Assembly (NCBI GenBank): GCA_041391485.1
Contig: JAWKNY010000002.1
Coordinates: forward strand, 1-64,000
Reading direction: 5' to 3'
Source: JACKAF01 sp041391485
GTDB lineage: Bacteria > Bdellovibrionota > FAC87 > UBA2466 > JACKAF01
DNA: 64,000 nucleotides
Below, in pieces: positions 36,493 to 45,968 of this stretch (position 1 is the first letter of the stretch; every line of letters begins with the position of its first letter). The position numbers and the translations under genes are program-made. The notes under the pieces are model-generated. The model had not been told where the DNA came from, searched no databases, and saw only the letters and a program-made list of their open reading frames with translations.

Positions 36493-37664
36493 GCCCGCCC
36501 GTTTCAGCCCGCTCCACCAAAACCGCATGCAAGGCCGCGGTCACAGGCTCTTTAAACTCACTCGGAATCGCAGCGACCACCGACAAGGTATTGAGGCACA
36601 CGAAGTGGCAAGGGGCGCCAGCGTCCGCCAGCACCTTAATAAACCGCGAAAGCACCCAAGCACACCCGTGGATACCGTCTCCGATCGCCGAGACGAGGGC
36701 GACCGGTCCGAGACTCTCCTCGACCGGTACTACCGCTTCCACCTGCGTGGTCTTTTCGGGCTCACACAAAAAGCGAACTTCAGAATCGGTAAAACTAAAA
36801 AGCGAAGCGGAAAGTGCACCGACGAAAGTCGCTCGGACAAAGTACGCAAATCCATTTGGGTCCGGTAGAGCGTGTAGCCGTCCTTCGATCCGATCCCCGA
36901 ATGCGGGTGCGCTCCATCGCGCCCTCTTCCTCATCGAGTGAGGCGACCAGCTGTGTGCCCGCCGCCGCCGGATCGGCACTCGGTGCGATGCGGACATTGA
37001 CGTTGTAGCGCTTAGCCAAATCGATGCTGCGCGGGTGCATCTTCGCCCCCAGACTCGCAAACTCCAGAGCTTCTTCGTAGGTACAGGTACGCAACAACTC
37101 GGCGTTGTCGACGATATTGGGATCAGCGGAGTAAAGCCCCTCCACATCGGTGAGGATTTCGCAGTGATCGGCACCGAGTGCCGCCGCCAAGGCCACCGCT
37201 GTGGTGTCCGAGCCCCCCCGTCCTAGGGTCGTCACTTCCTTGTCGCGGCTGACCCCTTGGAAGCCGGCTACAATCACCACCTTGTCTTTCTCAAGCTCGC
37301 TACGGATGCGATCGGGGCGGACTTCAACGATCTTCGCGTCCGTGTGAACGTTGTCGGTGACAATGCCACACTGGGATCCTGTAAAGGAAATGGCGGGCAC
37401 CCCCTCTTCGTGCAAAGCCATCGCAAGCAGCGCCATGGAGACACGCTCACCTGTGGTGAGCAGCATGTCCATCTCACGTTGGGGGGCAAAACCGACCGTC
37501 GTCTTGGCGAGCGCGATGAGGTTATTCGTCATCTTGCCCATTGCAGATACGACAACGACCAGCTGGTTGCCGGCGCGCTTCACCTCGGCGATGCGTTTGG
37601 CAGCCGATCGGATATGCTCCGGCGTCGCTAAACTCGTCCCGCCGTATTTTTGGATGATAAGCAT
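36401..37664 (-). pseudogene. lysC: Aspartokinase, two probable single-base deletions
   Basis: The start ATG 37664 gives MLIIQKYGGTSLATPEHI, the aspartokinase N-terminus. Further family motifs are VVVVSAMGKMTNNLI, TTGERVSMALLAMAL, GRGGSDTTAVALA and LTDVEGLYSADPN. The kinase domain is intact to about residue 250. The frame then derails at a G4 run near 36905. Adding one base gives IGSKDGYTLYR, and another near 36870 returns to DPNGFAYFVRATF and an ACT-type end (VALVSAIGDGIHGCAWVL) to the stop at 36401. The repaired length (about 420) fits the family. It makes aspartyl phosphate for Lys, Thr, Met and diaminopimelate, so true loss would be surprising. Sequencing deletions are the likelier cause. 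Confidence 0.75.
36458..36492 (+). terminator. Strong + strand Rho-independent terminator
   Basis: GAGAGCTCCC pairs with GGGAGCTCTC around TTACCG and is followed by nine T residues. No + strand protein gene precedes it, so it ends either the candidate small RNA or nothing recognised. On the - strand it lies within the aspartokinase coding end. Confidence 0.85.
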
Positions 37665-37753
37665 CGTGGGACTCACGATTACCTTTTGGGGCAAAGAAAG
37701 TAAAGAATAGCCCCCTAAGTGTTCAATTTATGAAGCTATTTTGGCTAACTCGC

Positions 37754-38533
37754 TTAGGCCTGATCTTTGGCGCGCTGCCAGAGATTCTCCAGCGTCTCTA
37801 GGTCTACCCCATCGAATTTTTTCCCGTCGGCGGCAAGCGAGTCTTCCACGTGCTGCAAGCGCCGGGCAAATTTTTTGCAGGCACCGCGCAGACTCGCTTC
37901 GGCGTCGAGCTTCAGGTGGCGGCCGAGCTGGGCCAGACTGAAGAGCAGATCCCCAAACTCTTCCTCAACAGCCGACTTGTCCTTTTCGGCCATCGCCTCC
38001 GAAAGTTCGCCCACTTCCTCGCGGACCTTGGAAAAGACCCCCTCTACATCGGGCCAATCAAAACCTGCCGTCGCCGCTCGATACCCATACTTGTGAGCCA
38101 GCAACAAACCGGGCAGCGCTTTGGGGATTCCATCCAGAAGCTTGCGCTCGGGTTTTTCTTTTTGTTTGAGCTTCACCCAATTGGCCTTCACCTCGGCGTC
38201 GTCTTTGACCTCGACCTCCCCGTAAACGTGCGGGTGACGGGCAATCATCTTGTCCGCAACGGCCTTGGAGACCGACTCCATGTCAAAACCGGCGGCTCCC
38301 TGCTCCGAAGCGATTTCGGCGTGAAGGGCGATCTGCAGCAGTAAGTCGCCCAGCTCTTCCTCCAGCACCTTCAAGTCTCCGGCATCGATGGCTTCCAGGC
38401 ACTCGTAAGTCTCCTCGACAAGATAGGGGGCCAGACTTTGGTGCGTCTGCTTCTTGTCCCACGGGCACTTCTCGCGAAGCTCCGAGACGACTTGGATAAA
38501 ACGGGCGGTTTCAGGCAAAGCTTTGTTTTCCAT
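37754..38533 (-). CDS. mazG: MazG-family nucleoside triphosphate pyrophosphohydrolase
   Basis: The start is taken at ATG 38533 (MENKALPETARF), giving 259 residues, the usual full-length MazG. The N-terminal domain shows CPWDKKQTHQSLAPYLVEETYE followed by EELGDLLLQIALHAEIA. The second half repeats it as KVREEVGELSEAM and EEEFGDLLFSLAQLGRHL. The EExxE and ExxD residues bind magnesium. It hydrolyses NTPs to NMPs and PPi, cleaning the nucleotide pool or tuning the stringent response. It lies 90 bases upstream of aspartokinase in the same direction. Confidence 0.9.
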   Translation of the reverse strand: MENKALPETARFIQVVSELREKCPWDKKQTHQSLAPYLVEETYECLEAIDAGDLKVLEEELGDLLLQIALHAEIASEQGAAGFDMESVSKAVADKMIARHPHVYGEVEVKDDAEVKANWVKLKQKEKPERKLLDGIPKALPGLLLAHKYGYRAATAGFDWPDVEGVFSKVREEVGELSEAMAEKDKSAVEEEFGDLLFSLAQLGRHLKLDAEASLRGACKKFARRLQHVEDSLAADGKKFDGVDLETLENLWQRAKDQA

Positions 38534-38770
38534 CCGGGTATACAAGAATTTTTTACCGGACACTGTCAAGCCTTGCAGTTGTGCGGCTCTGCTCCTTAAA
38601 CTCAATTTGCAACTGGGGTGATGAATCTTACGAAAGATCAAGGGGATATAAATAGCTCTAGATCTGATTCGCCGACGATGCTAAGTAACCGATGTTATTC
38701 ATGCTAGGGTTCAGCGATCAAAAAACTAAAAAACATCTTTTCAACTTATCGGAGCAAGGAGAGCAAGACT

Positions 38771-39823
38771 ATGGTCACACTCGGGGAATATATATGGATG
38801 GACGGGGCGAGCCCCACGCAGAAGCTGCGTTCCAAGACGCGGGTTCTCAACCTCGCCGATCCTAAGAAAGTCACTCTGCAGAGTTTTCCTGAGTGGGGTT
38901 TCGATGGATCTTCCACCTACCAAGCGGATGGACACAAGTCCGATCTGACGCTGATTCCGGTGACCTTTGTGAAAGACCCTATCCGCGGCGAAGGCAGCTA
39001 CCTTGTCATGTGCGAGGTCATGAATCCCGACGGGACGACACCGCACCCGTCCAACACCCGCGCCGAACTCCGTCGCGTGTTGGATGCAGGCGCCGCCAAA
39101 GAAGAACCCTGGTTCGGTTTCGAGCAGGAGTACACCCTGTTCCGCGGTCGCTCACCGCTCGGCTGGCCCGATGGTGGGTACCCGGCGCCGCAAGGTCCGT
39201 TCTACTGCGGTGTGGGCTCGGACGAAGTCTTCGGACGCGACCTAGTGGAAGACCACGCACGCGCCTGCGTGGAAGCCGGTCTCATGGTGTTTGGTATCAA
39301 CGCTGAAGTGATGCCCGGCCAATGGGAATACCAAGTCGGCTACCGGAACCGCGACAACGAATCCGCGGATCCTTTGACCGTTGCCGATCACAACTGGATT
39401 TGCCGCTGGCTGCTTTACCGTCTTGGCGAGAAATACGGCGTCACGGCAACTTTGCATCCCAAACCAGTCCGCGGTGACTGGAACGGTGCTGGCCAACACA
39501 CAAACTTCTCCACCAAGTCGATGCGCAACACGGCCGGTGGGATCGCGGCGATTGAAAAAGCTATTGCACTTCTTGAGAAGAAACACGCCGAACATATTGC
39601 TGTGTATGGTCATGGTTTGGCTGAACGCCTAACGGGCAAGCACGAAACCTGCAGCATCAACGAATTCCGCAGTGGTGTCAGTGATCGTGGCGCTTCCATT
39701 CGTATCCCCGCACACGTTTCCAAAAACGGTGGCGGTTACCTGGAAGACCGACGCCCAGGTGCGAACGCCGATCCTTATGTGGTCGCGGCACGCATCCTGA
39801 AAACGATCTGCGAGATCGTTTAA
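38771..39823 (+). CDS. glnII: Glutamine synthetase, class II (eukaryote-type)
   Basis: The 350-residue enzyme starts behind AAGGAGAGC. The beta-grasp part has GEYIWMDG and PEWGFDGSST, typical of GSII. The catalytic barrel has WFGFEQEYTLF (metal-binding glutamates), GVGSDEVFGRD, INAEVMPGQWEYQVG, GDWNGAGQHTNFSTKSMR and RGASIRIPA. It makes glutamine from glutamate, ammonia and ATP. Length and motifs match GSII rather than the 450-470 residue GSI, and the adenylylation loop of GSI is absent. A perfect hairpin lies 20 bases after the stop. Confidence 0.93.
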   Translation: MVTLGEYIWMDGASPTQKLRSKTRVLNLADPKKVTLQSFPEWGFDGSSTYQADGHKSDLTLIPVTFVKDPIRGEGSYLVMCEVMNPDGTTPHPSNTRAELRRVLDAGAAKEEPWFGFEQEYTLFRGRSPLGWPDGGYPAPQGPFYCGVGSDEVFGRDLVEDHARACVEAGLMVFGINAEVMPGQWEYQVGYRNRDNESADPLTVADHNWICRWLLYRLGEKYGVTATLHPKPVRGDWNGAGQHTNFSTKSMRNTAGGIAAIEKAIALLEKKHAEHIAVYGHGLAERLTGKHETCSINEFRSGVSDRGASIRIPAHVSKNGGGYLEDRRPGANADPYVVAARILKTICEIV

Positions 39824-39842
39824 GTCTGAGTTTGGTGGCGAT

Positions 39843-39872
39843 TGACTTTCCTCCGCACGCGGAGGAAAGTCA
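39843..39872 (+). promoter_or_regulatory. Perfect stem-loop masking the ribosome site of the aminopeptidase gene
   Basis: TGACTTTCCTCCG (39843-39855) pairs exactly with CGGAGGAAAGTCA (39860-39872) around a four-base loop. The right arm contains the GGAGG ribosome site of the next gene, whose ATG is at 39878. There is no T-run. It may block translation until opened, or protect the glnII message end. Confidence 0.6.
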
Positions 39873-39877
39873 GCGCC

Positions 39878-42433
39878 ATGCAGACATTCAAATCTTTTCT
39901 TTCTCTCTTCTTATTTTTTTGCGTCCTCCCAACAACATCAAACGCCGCTTTCGTCTCCAAGAAACGGCCACTGGACGCCTTACACTACCGCTTGGAATTC
40001 GCGATCGATCCGGCAACGAACCCGGATGAGCTGCGCGCCGAAACCCAGGTGAGACTCCGACTCACCGCACCAGCCAAGTCCGTCACGTTGGACGCCAAAG
40101 GCCTGAAGATTCATAAAACCCAGCTGCTCCAGTCCAAAGGCTGGCGCACGGTGAAGCATTCCCACGCGAATGATGAACTCACCTTCTTCCTCCCCACCCG
40201 CTACAAGAAGGGCGCCACGCTGAATCTGAAAGTCGACTACACCGCTCCCATTCAAACCAAAACTCATTTTGGACTTTTTAAGGTGACGGATCCGGATGAA
40301 CCCAAACGCGGTCCACTTCTTTTTACCCAAATGGAATCTCTGGGAGCGCGAGAAGTTTTCCCGTGCAACGATGAACCTCAGGACAAAGCCACCACCGAAA
40401 TCCACGCGAGCGTACCGGCCCGTTACGAAGTGATTTCAAACGGCCGCCAAACCCGCAACAAAACTTTCAAAAGAAAGGGAGCTACCTGGAAACAAGTTCA
40501 CTGGCTTCAGGATAAGCCGCACTCTACTTACCTTGTCACACTGACCATCGGAGATTTCTCTCATGTCGTCGCGCAGGCAGCTCGCCCACAAATCGACTTT
40601 TGGGTGGGGAAAACAAAAACCAAGCAGGTGGCTTTTGTCGCAAACGCTACCACGAAGATGGTCGCCTACATGGAAGACTACCTTGGCGTGAAGTACCCAT
40701 GGAATAAGTACTCCACCATCGGCCTGCCTACCTTCTTTTGGGGCGGGATGGAAAACACGTCAGCCACCAATATCAATCAGGAACGCCTGGTACTCAACGA
40801 TCCGGATTCCGAGTTTGAGAAGAACGGGATTGTCGGACTTGCCGCACACGAGCTGGCCCACCAATGGTTTGGAGACTACGTCACCATGAAGTGGTGGGAC
40901 GATTTGTGGCTGAATGAGTCTTTTGCCAGTTACCTCGGGACAAAAGCCACCAAGCACATCTACCCAAATGAAGAGCACGACATTGATCTCGTGACCTACA
41001 CCTGGGACGCTTACTTCAGACAAGAGGACGGCCCCCGGAGCCACCCGATCGTAAACCAGGAACTTCAAGATCCGGCCGACGCCTTTGATACCATCAGCTA
41101 CACAAAAGGTGAGAATGTGCTGCGCATGCTTGCCTATTACGTTGGCGAGAATAACTTCCGCGCCGGGCTTAAGCGTTACCTGCGCAACCACGCGCTGGGC
41201 AATGCGACCTACAAAGACTTCTTCAATGCGGTAGCCGCCGCTTCACAAAAGAACCTTGATAGCTTCCGGGATAGCTGGCTCTTGCAGCGTGGGTACCCGG
41301 TTATCCGGTACGAATCGGAATGGGATTCTAGCAACAAAACGCTTTCACTCACCATCGAACAGTCCTCCAATCACTCGGGCGACAAAAGCCTTTTTGATTT
41401 CCTGCTACCCGTGACCATTCATCGCAAAGGGGTTTATGCGAAGGAGTTGGCACTTGCCATCACCAAACAAAAGCAGACTTTCACCGAAAAATTGGAGCAA
41501 GAACCTGAATGGGTTTCCGTGAATCCGGGCGGGGTCGTCCTGGCCAAGGTCTTACCCGATGGGATTTCCAAGGACACCCTCACCGCCCAAGCGCTTTCAG
41601 ATCCGGATCCCATCATTCGCGTGTGGGCAAACTTCCGCAGGGTTTCCGACGGGCTGAACGACGGCAACCTTTCTTCGGCTGAACAGGAACATCTGTTGAA
41701 AGCATTGGAAAACGATCCCTCTCCTTATGTGCGGCTGGCTCTGCTCGACGCCATTCAAAAGTCAAAAGGACGCTGGCTACCCGAGCAGTTGGGGGAGCGC
41801 TTGTTCGTCCTGACACAAACAAGCCTCAAACCCGATTTCGCAAAGACGCCTCTCTTTCAGAAAGATCCGCATGGGTGGCGTCAGTACCGCGCTCAGCTAC
41901 TGGGAACACTGGGTAAGGTGAAGTCGGAGAAGGTCAGCAAATTTCTCACACTCACGATTCAAAACCCTATCCTGCCGCTCGACGATCTGCGCACCACGGC
42001 CACAGCCGTTGCCAGTATCGGGGATATCCGCAGTGGAGAGATCTTGCGAGCCGGAATCAAAACCCATCAGGACCGCGGCTACCGTTACACCTACTGGCTG
42101 CAATTCGCGTTTGGTGCTTATGAGAACCCGCGAGCCGCCGCTGAAATCCAGTTGCTCACGCGCACTGGGGGGCCCGATCTGATTGGCCGCATCCCTTGGC
42201 TTATCCGCAATAACGAAACGTTGCGAAACTCTTCGGAGTGGGCAAAGTTCTTGTCTATCTTTCTAGTGGAAGATGATCAGTTCAGTGACGATGTGAAAAC
42301 GCGCCTTCTCTCCACGGTGGAAGATGTCAAAAATTCATCCGTGGAAAAGATGTTGAAGGACGTGATTAAGAACGCAGAATCGAAGCGAGTAAAAGAATCC
42401 TGCAAAAAGATTCTGGGGAAGAACTTCGGTTAG
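39878..42433 (+). CDS. M1-family zinc aminopeptidase, exported
   Basis: The start at ATG 39878 leaves a signal peptide (FKSFLSLFLFFCVLPTTSNA). The 851-residue protein then shows the M1 layout. A beta-saddle domain (residues 25-210) comes first, then the exopeptidase motif GGMENTSA near 305, zinc motif HELAHQWFGD with the second Glu in NESFASYLG, and the catalytic Tyr in YTKGENVLRML. A C-terminal all-helical superhelix runs from about 570. It removes N-terminal residues from peptides, here outside the cytoplasm. The predicted hairpin over its ribosome site suggests post-transcriptional control. No damage seen. Confidence 0.92.
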   Translation: MQTFKSFLSLFLFFCVLPTTSNAAFVSKKRPLDALHYRLEFAIDPATNPDELRAETQVRLRLTAPAKSVTLDAKGLKIHKTQLLQSKGWRTVKHSHANDELTFFLPTRYKKGATLNLKVDYTAPIQTKTHFGLFKVTDPDEPKRGPLLFTQMESLGAREVFPCNDEPQDKATTEIHASVPARYEVISNGRQTRNKTFKRKGATWKQVHWLQDKPHSTYLVTLTIGDFSHVVAQAARPQIDFWVGKTKTKQVAFVANATTKMVAYMEDYLGVKYPWNKYSTIGLPTFFWGGMENTSATNINQERLVLNDPDSEFEKNGIVGLAAHELAHQWFGDYVTMKWWDDLWLNESFASYLGTKATKHIYPNEEHDIDLVTYTWDAYFRQEDGPRSHPIVNQELQDPADAFDTISYTKGENVLRMLAYYVGENNFRAGLKRYLRNHALGNATYKDFFNAVAAASQKNLDSFRDSWLLQRGYPVIRYESEWDSSNKTLSLTIEQSSNHSGDKSLFDFLLPVTIHRKGVYAKELALAITKQKQTFTEKLEQEPEWVSVNPGGVVLAKVLPDGISKDTLTAQALSDPDPIIRVWANFRRVSDGLNDGNLSSAEQEHLLKALENDPSPYVRLALLDAIQKSKGRWLPEQLGERLFVLTQTSLKPDFAKTPLFQKDPHGWRQYRAQLLGTLGKVKSEKVSKFLTLTIQNPILPLDDLRTTATAVASIGDIRSGEILRAGIKTHQDRGYRYTYWLQFAFGAYENPRAAAEIQLLTRTGGPDLIGRIPWLIRNNETLRNSSEWAKFLSIFLVEDDQFSDDVKTRLLSTVEDVKNSSVEKMLKDVIKNAESKRVKESCKKILGKNFG

Positions 42434-42434
42434 G

Positions 42435-42959
42435 TTACGCGTCTTTTTTGAGGGCAGCGAGTTTTAGCATCACAAAATCCGTGATACCCGCGGTGTAGAT
42501 AACCTTTTTCAGAATTTTGAATTCCAGGTTCTTATCCGCTTGCATGACGATCATTCCCGAGAAGGAGTGGGTGTCACTGCGCTTCTCAATGTACTGAGAG
42601 CGTTTCTTGTGCTGTTGCAGAGCTTGGGCCAAACGCACGATGGTCACGTTGTCCCGGTAGAGGTGTTCCCGGGGGATGTCCCCGTTCACCACTGGCACCA
42701 GTTCCACACCGTCGAGAAGCACGGCCGTCTGCGTAACCACCAGATGCAACGAGGAATCCGGAGGCGGCGCAACCGTTGTGGACTGAGGTAAACTCAATCC
42801 TTCTGAAACGTTAAACGTTGTTTGAACAGTGGAGTAGTTTTTCAGAAGGAAAAACAGGATCGTCGTCAGAATGTCCAACATGCTGGTCAAAGCCAGACCT
42901 GACGGCGTCACAAAGCGTTTGCGGGATTTGGCGGTGACTTTCTTTCTCTTGCCTAACAT
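42435..42959 (-). CDS. ExbD/TolR-family protein, second copy
   Basis: The protein (about 174 residues) has a short basic cytoplasmic start and one transmembrane helix, LALTSMLDILTTILFFLL. Its Asp is the conserved proton-handling residue of ExbD/TolR/MotB-type stators. The periplasmic domain (DGVELVPVVNGD... MIVMQADKNLEFKILKKVIYTAG) fits ExbD. The start is ATG 42959, which overlaps the upstream stop (TGATG); a GTG three bases earlier is possible. It is coded last in an exbB-exbD-exbD unit. Confidence 0.82.
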   Translation of the reverse strand: MLGKRKKVTAKSRKRFVTPSGLALTSMLDILTTILFFLLKNYSTVQTTFNVSEGLSLPQSTTVAPPPDSSLHLVVTQTAVLLDGVELVPVVNGDIPREHLYRDNVTIVRLAQALQQHKKRSQYIEKRSDTHSFSGMIVMQADKNLEFKILKKVIYTAGITDFVMLKLAALKKDA

Positions 42960-43498
42960 CACACGCCTCCCAGAGAAACATCGGAAAATAATCGGTTGAA
43001 CTGCTGGCTCTCGGGCCGACCGGCGATATCCGGCGGTACATCTTTGAAGCCGGGATCCCCTTTGATGTATTCGCGGGCGGCGTCCATGGTGCGGATAATC
43101 GTGTCGTAGTTGACGTCGTCGCCCGGGATCAAAGTGATGTCGTGTTCTTTCTGGTTGCGCTGGTGCAGGCCCACGAGAAACTTGTGCAGATCCTCGAACG
43201 GGTAGTCATTCCCCACTCGTCCTAGGACGCGGGAGGAGCCAGCACTGGACTGGACCTGAAAGCCATCGGCACGGATGCGGATAATGACCTCGAGCTTAGG
43301 ATCTTGCTCTTTGGCCATGCGCACTTCCTCGGCCGTCGAAGCAATCTTCGGCAGAGGCGCATCAATAATGACTACAGGAATGACGTTGGCAAAAAGGAGC
43401 AAGAAGAACATCAAGTTGGTGATGATGTCCATCATGGATGTGAGGTTTAACTCATCATCCGCTCGCATCCTATTTGTACGTTCACTAGGCTTACGCAC
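42959..43498 (-). CDS. ExbD/TolR-family protein, first copy
   Basis: The 179-residue protein carries a single transmembrane helix, NLTSMMDIITNLMFFLLLF, with the conserved Asp. A periplasmic domain follows that includes EVIIRIRADGFQV and ITLIPGDDVNYDTIIRTMDAAR. With its neighbour it would make a hetero-dimeric rod within the ExbB pore, as in TolQR-type motors. It lies 18 bases after exbB and overlaps the second exbD by three to four bases. Confidence 0.85.
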   Translation of the reverse strand: MRKPSERTNRMRADDELNLTSMMDIITNLMFFLLLFANVIPVVIIDAPLPKIASTAEEVRMAKEQDPKLEVIIRIRADGFQVQSSAGSSRVLGRVGNDYPFEDLHKFLVGLHQRNQKEHDITLIPGDDVNYDTIIRTMDAAREYIKGDPGFKDVPPDIAGRPESQQFNRLFSDVSLGGV

Positions 43499-43516
43499 AG
43501 AATCCCTCTGAAAGCA

Positions 43517-44199
43517 CTATTCGTTAATAGCTTCGTCGTCTTCCGCACCCGAACGTCCAACCTTTTGAGCAGCACTGAGCAGGTTGACGAGCTTCACAGA
43601 GTACTGGTCGATGTCCGAGATAATGGAGTTGATCTTGGACTGAACGATCGTGTGAACAAAAAGCGTAGGCACCGCGACCATCAGACCGAACAGCGTGGTG
43701 TGCATCGCGACTGAAATCGCGCTCTGCAGGTACTGTTGGCGTTGGACCGCGTCCACTCCGGAGTCGCCTGATTTGAAGGCGACCACAAGACCGGCGATGG
43801 TTCCCATCAAACCGAGCAAGGTGGAGAGGTTGGCGAGCGTCGGCAAATATAAGGAGCGAGCTTCCAGCTTAGGAAGCGCTTCCAGCGTCGCCTCATCGAT
43901 CGCGTTCTGAATGTCCAGGGCACCGTCTTTGGCTCTGGTCAATCCGCTCTTGAGCACTCGGGGCAACAAGGCTTCTGCCCGGCTGTTGCACAAGCTGATC
44001 GCGCGGTCGATGTTGTCGCTCAGAATGTACTTCTTGAGCTTGGCCATGAACGCGCGGCTGTTGATGGAATAGTGGAACTGGATTTTCACCCAACGTTCCA
44101 CGGCGATTCCCGCTGCGACAACGCCGAGGAAAGCGATAGGGAACATGAGAGGGCTCCACCATCTCTAAAAAAAGCTCCAATCTCAGAGAGCACGGACAT
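43517..44199 (-). CDS. ExbB/TolQ/MotA-family proton channel, N-terminal frameshift
   Basis: From 44146 the frame is open (MFPIAFLGVVAAGIAVERWVK). The true start is probably ATG 44199 behind AGGAGG, giving MSVLSEIGAFFRDGGA, which joins the long frame only if one base is added near 44149. The long part has the family's three membrane spans (first at FLGVVAAG; LANLSTLLGLMGTIAGLVVAF; ISVAMHTTLFGLMVAVPTLFV), with the pore Thr/Ser positions usual for TolQ. It uses the proton gradient to drive the two ExbD proteins encoded downstream. The N-terminal break is likely a sequencing deletion, as the rest is intact. Confidence 0.8.
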
Positions 44200-44345
44200 G
44201 ACATCCTCCTAAAAGAGTCTATTCACCCTAAAAAAACCGGTGCGCCGGTGTTTGGGTTTACGCATATTTATCGGCAGCGAGCGGAAGGAGGTTAAGCACA
44301 AGCTTAGAGAATGAGGGAGGCTAGTTAAGACATTGGAATAGCTAA

Positions 44346-45089
44346 CTAAAACAGAACGAACAGACCGCTCGCGTAGCGCAGCGAGATCGGGTTCTGCGAG
44401 TAAGTGAATTGTTGCAGAGTCGCCCCACCTTTATAGGTGTGGGCTGGAAGGTTCATGTAGTACCCGGCGACTTCTAGACGCAGTCCGGCACGGGCACCGA
44501 AGTAAAATTCTACGCCCGCCGCCAGCTCGCCCGTCAGCACCCTATCGATCCTCAAGTCCTGAGCGGTCGCGTTATAGTCGTAGGTCGATTTACGCTCGAC
44601 ATAGGAGAGCCCAACGCCCACCCCAAGGAACGGCACCACATCACCGCGGGAGAAGCGGTACCGCACTCCCACCACGCCAGGTACCGCCGTTACATCCACA
44701 ATGTGGTATTGCACGTTGTTCGCAATCTCTTGCTCGCGCTCGGTTCTGAAGGTGTGGTACCCGATGCGCGCAAAAAGCTGCCAGCGATAAAAAAGGCTGA
44801 GCGTGAATTCCAGTTCTATATTGAAGAAGGCGGCATAGTGCATCGCTTCATCCGCGAGGGCCGGAGACCCGCCGGAGCTGCGCACAAAAGAAGAAAGCGG
44901 CAGCAAGGTAGCGAGCAAGACGTTCACGCCAAAATCGGTATCGCGTGCTTCGTTTTCTACAAACTGATCTCGTCGGTAGTTGCCAAAAAGCCCCTTGAAA
45001 TCTCGTTTTGCGAAGCTTTCCGTGGGAAACGCGAGAAGAAGAAGAAGAAAGACGATACAACACTGGATGTCAAAACGCCGTAAGCGCAT
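44346..45089 (-). CDS. Outer-membrane beta-barrel protein (OmpW/OMP_b-brl-like)
   Basis: The 247-residue protein has a signal peptide (CCIVFLLLLLAFPTESFA). A run of amphipathic strands typical of an eight-stranded barrel follows: FYRWQLFARIGYHTF, VVGVRYRFSRGDVVPFLGVGVGLSYVE, and AAGVEFYFGARAGLRLEVAGYYM, ending in a terminal Phe (LFVLF). It is probably a small barrel of the outer membrane with an unknown ligand. It lies 147 bases upstream of exbB in the same direction and may be the motor's outer-membrane partner, by position only. Confidence 0.7.
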   Translation of the reverse strand: MRLRRFDIQCCIVFLLLLLAFPTESFAKRDFKGLFGNYRRDQFVENEARDTDFGVNVLLATLLPLSSFVRSSGGSPALADEAMHYAAFFNIELEFTLSLFYRWQLFARIGYHTFRTEREQEIANNVQYHIVDVTAVPGVVGVRYRFSRGDVVPFLGVGVGLSYVERKSTYDYNATAQDLRIDRVLTGELAAGVEFYFGARAGLRLEVAGYYMNLPAHTYKGGATLQQFTYSQNPISLRYASGLFVLF

Positions 45090-45141
45090 AGCAAAATTAT
45101 ATCAGAGGGGCCGGGATTGCGCCCGGCAATTAGGACCGCAC

Positions 45142-45915
45142 TTAGGCGGGGAAAAGAGTCAGATCATCGCCCACGTTCACCTTGAGGTGATCCCAAGCCG
45201 AGTTTTTTGCACACGCGATCTCCCAGAAGCCGTGAGAGCCGCGGATGATCGCAAATTTTCCTTCTTCGATGCTGAGGTAGTTCTCGACGGATTTCAGCTT
45301 CTCCAGACGGTGGTTGATCTGCAACTCGGCGCGCTTGGCGTTTCCGTGCGGGATGTTGGTAATGATGTTCCCGAAATGATCCTGGCTGATGACGTGCCCA
45401 CGTTGAACACCATCCAACTCGCGGCACATCGGAAATCCGTCTCCTTTAATTTTGGTGAGTTTCTTCAGCCGCGGTTTTCGATCGCGGAGGAGTTTGACCA
45501 CGAACGGGGCAAAAAGATCCCGCCCGTGAAAGGTGTGGGACGAAAGGCCCTTATCCGCCGGGATCTCATAGTAGCTGGCCTTCTTCCCTTCCCGTCGCTC
45601 ACAATCGCCCACGGCCCAGGAGAGAAGCCCATTGTCCGGACCCACGAAGTGGTACTTTCGGGTGCGCACATAAATGCTCCGGCGCTTGGTTCCCACCCCC
45701 GGATCCACCACCGCTAGGTGGATGGTGTCCTTAGGAAAATAGCCGTAGGAACGGAAAAGCTGGAAAGCCCCGCGATTTACGTCAAATGGAGGGATGGAAT
45801 GGGTGATGTCCACCATGCGCACCGAGGCGCCTGCAGACAGCAGGACGGCTTTAACTTCGGACACATAGCTGTCCTGCGTACCGAAGTCCGTTAATGGTGT
45901 GACGACCTTTCCCAT
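45142..45915 (-). CDS. SAM hydrolase/hydroxide adenosyltransferase family protein (DUF62)
   Basis: The 257-residue protein shows the family pattern: LTDFGTQDSYVSEVKAVLL at the N-terminus, DITHSIPPFDV, VDPGVGTKRR, GPDNGLLSWA and FHGRDLFAPF. A C-terminal beta-barrel half includes GHVISQDHFGNIITNI. Members cleave S-adenosylmethionine with water-derived hydroxide to adenosine and methionine. They relate structurally to the SAM halogenase/fluorinase fold. No halogenase-specific context is present, so hydrolase is the safer name. It is divergent from the small membrane gene and yebC. Confidence 0.85.
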   Translation of the reverse strand: MGKVVTPLTDFGTQDSYVSEVKAVLLSAGASVRMVDITHSIPPFDVNRGAFQLFRSYGYFPKDTIHLAVVDPGVGTKRRSIYVRTRKYHFVGPDNGLLSWAVGDCERREGKKASYYEIPADKGLSSHTFHGRDLFAPFVVKLLRDRKPRLKKLTKIKGDGFPMCRELDGVQRGHVISQDHFGNIITNIPHGNAKRAELQINHRLEKLKSVENYLSIEEGKFAIIRGSHGFWEIACAKNSAWDHLKVNVGDDLTLFPA

Positions 45916-45968
45916 AGAATCCTGTATTTTGATTGATTTGTACCAACTTGTGAATAGAATTCAACGCT

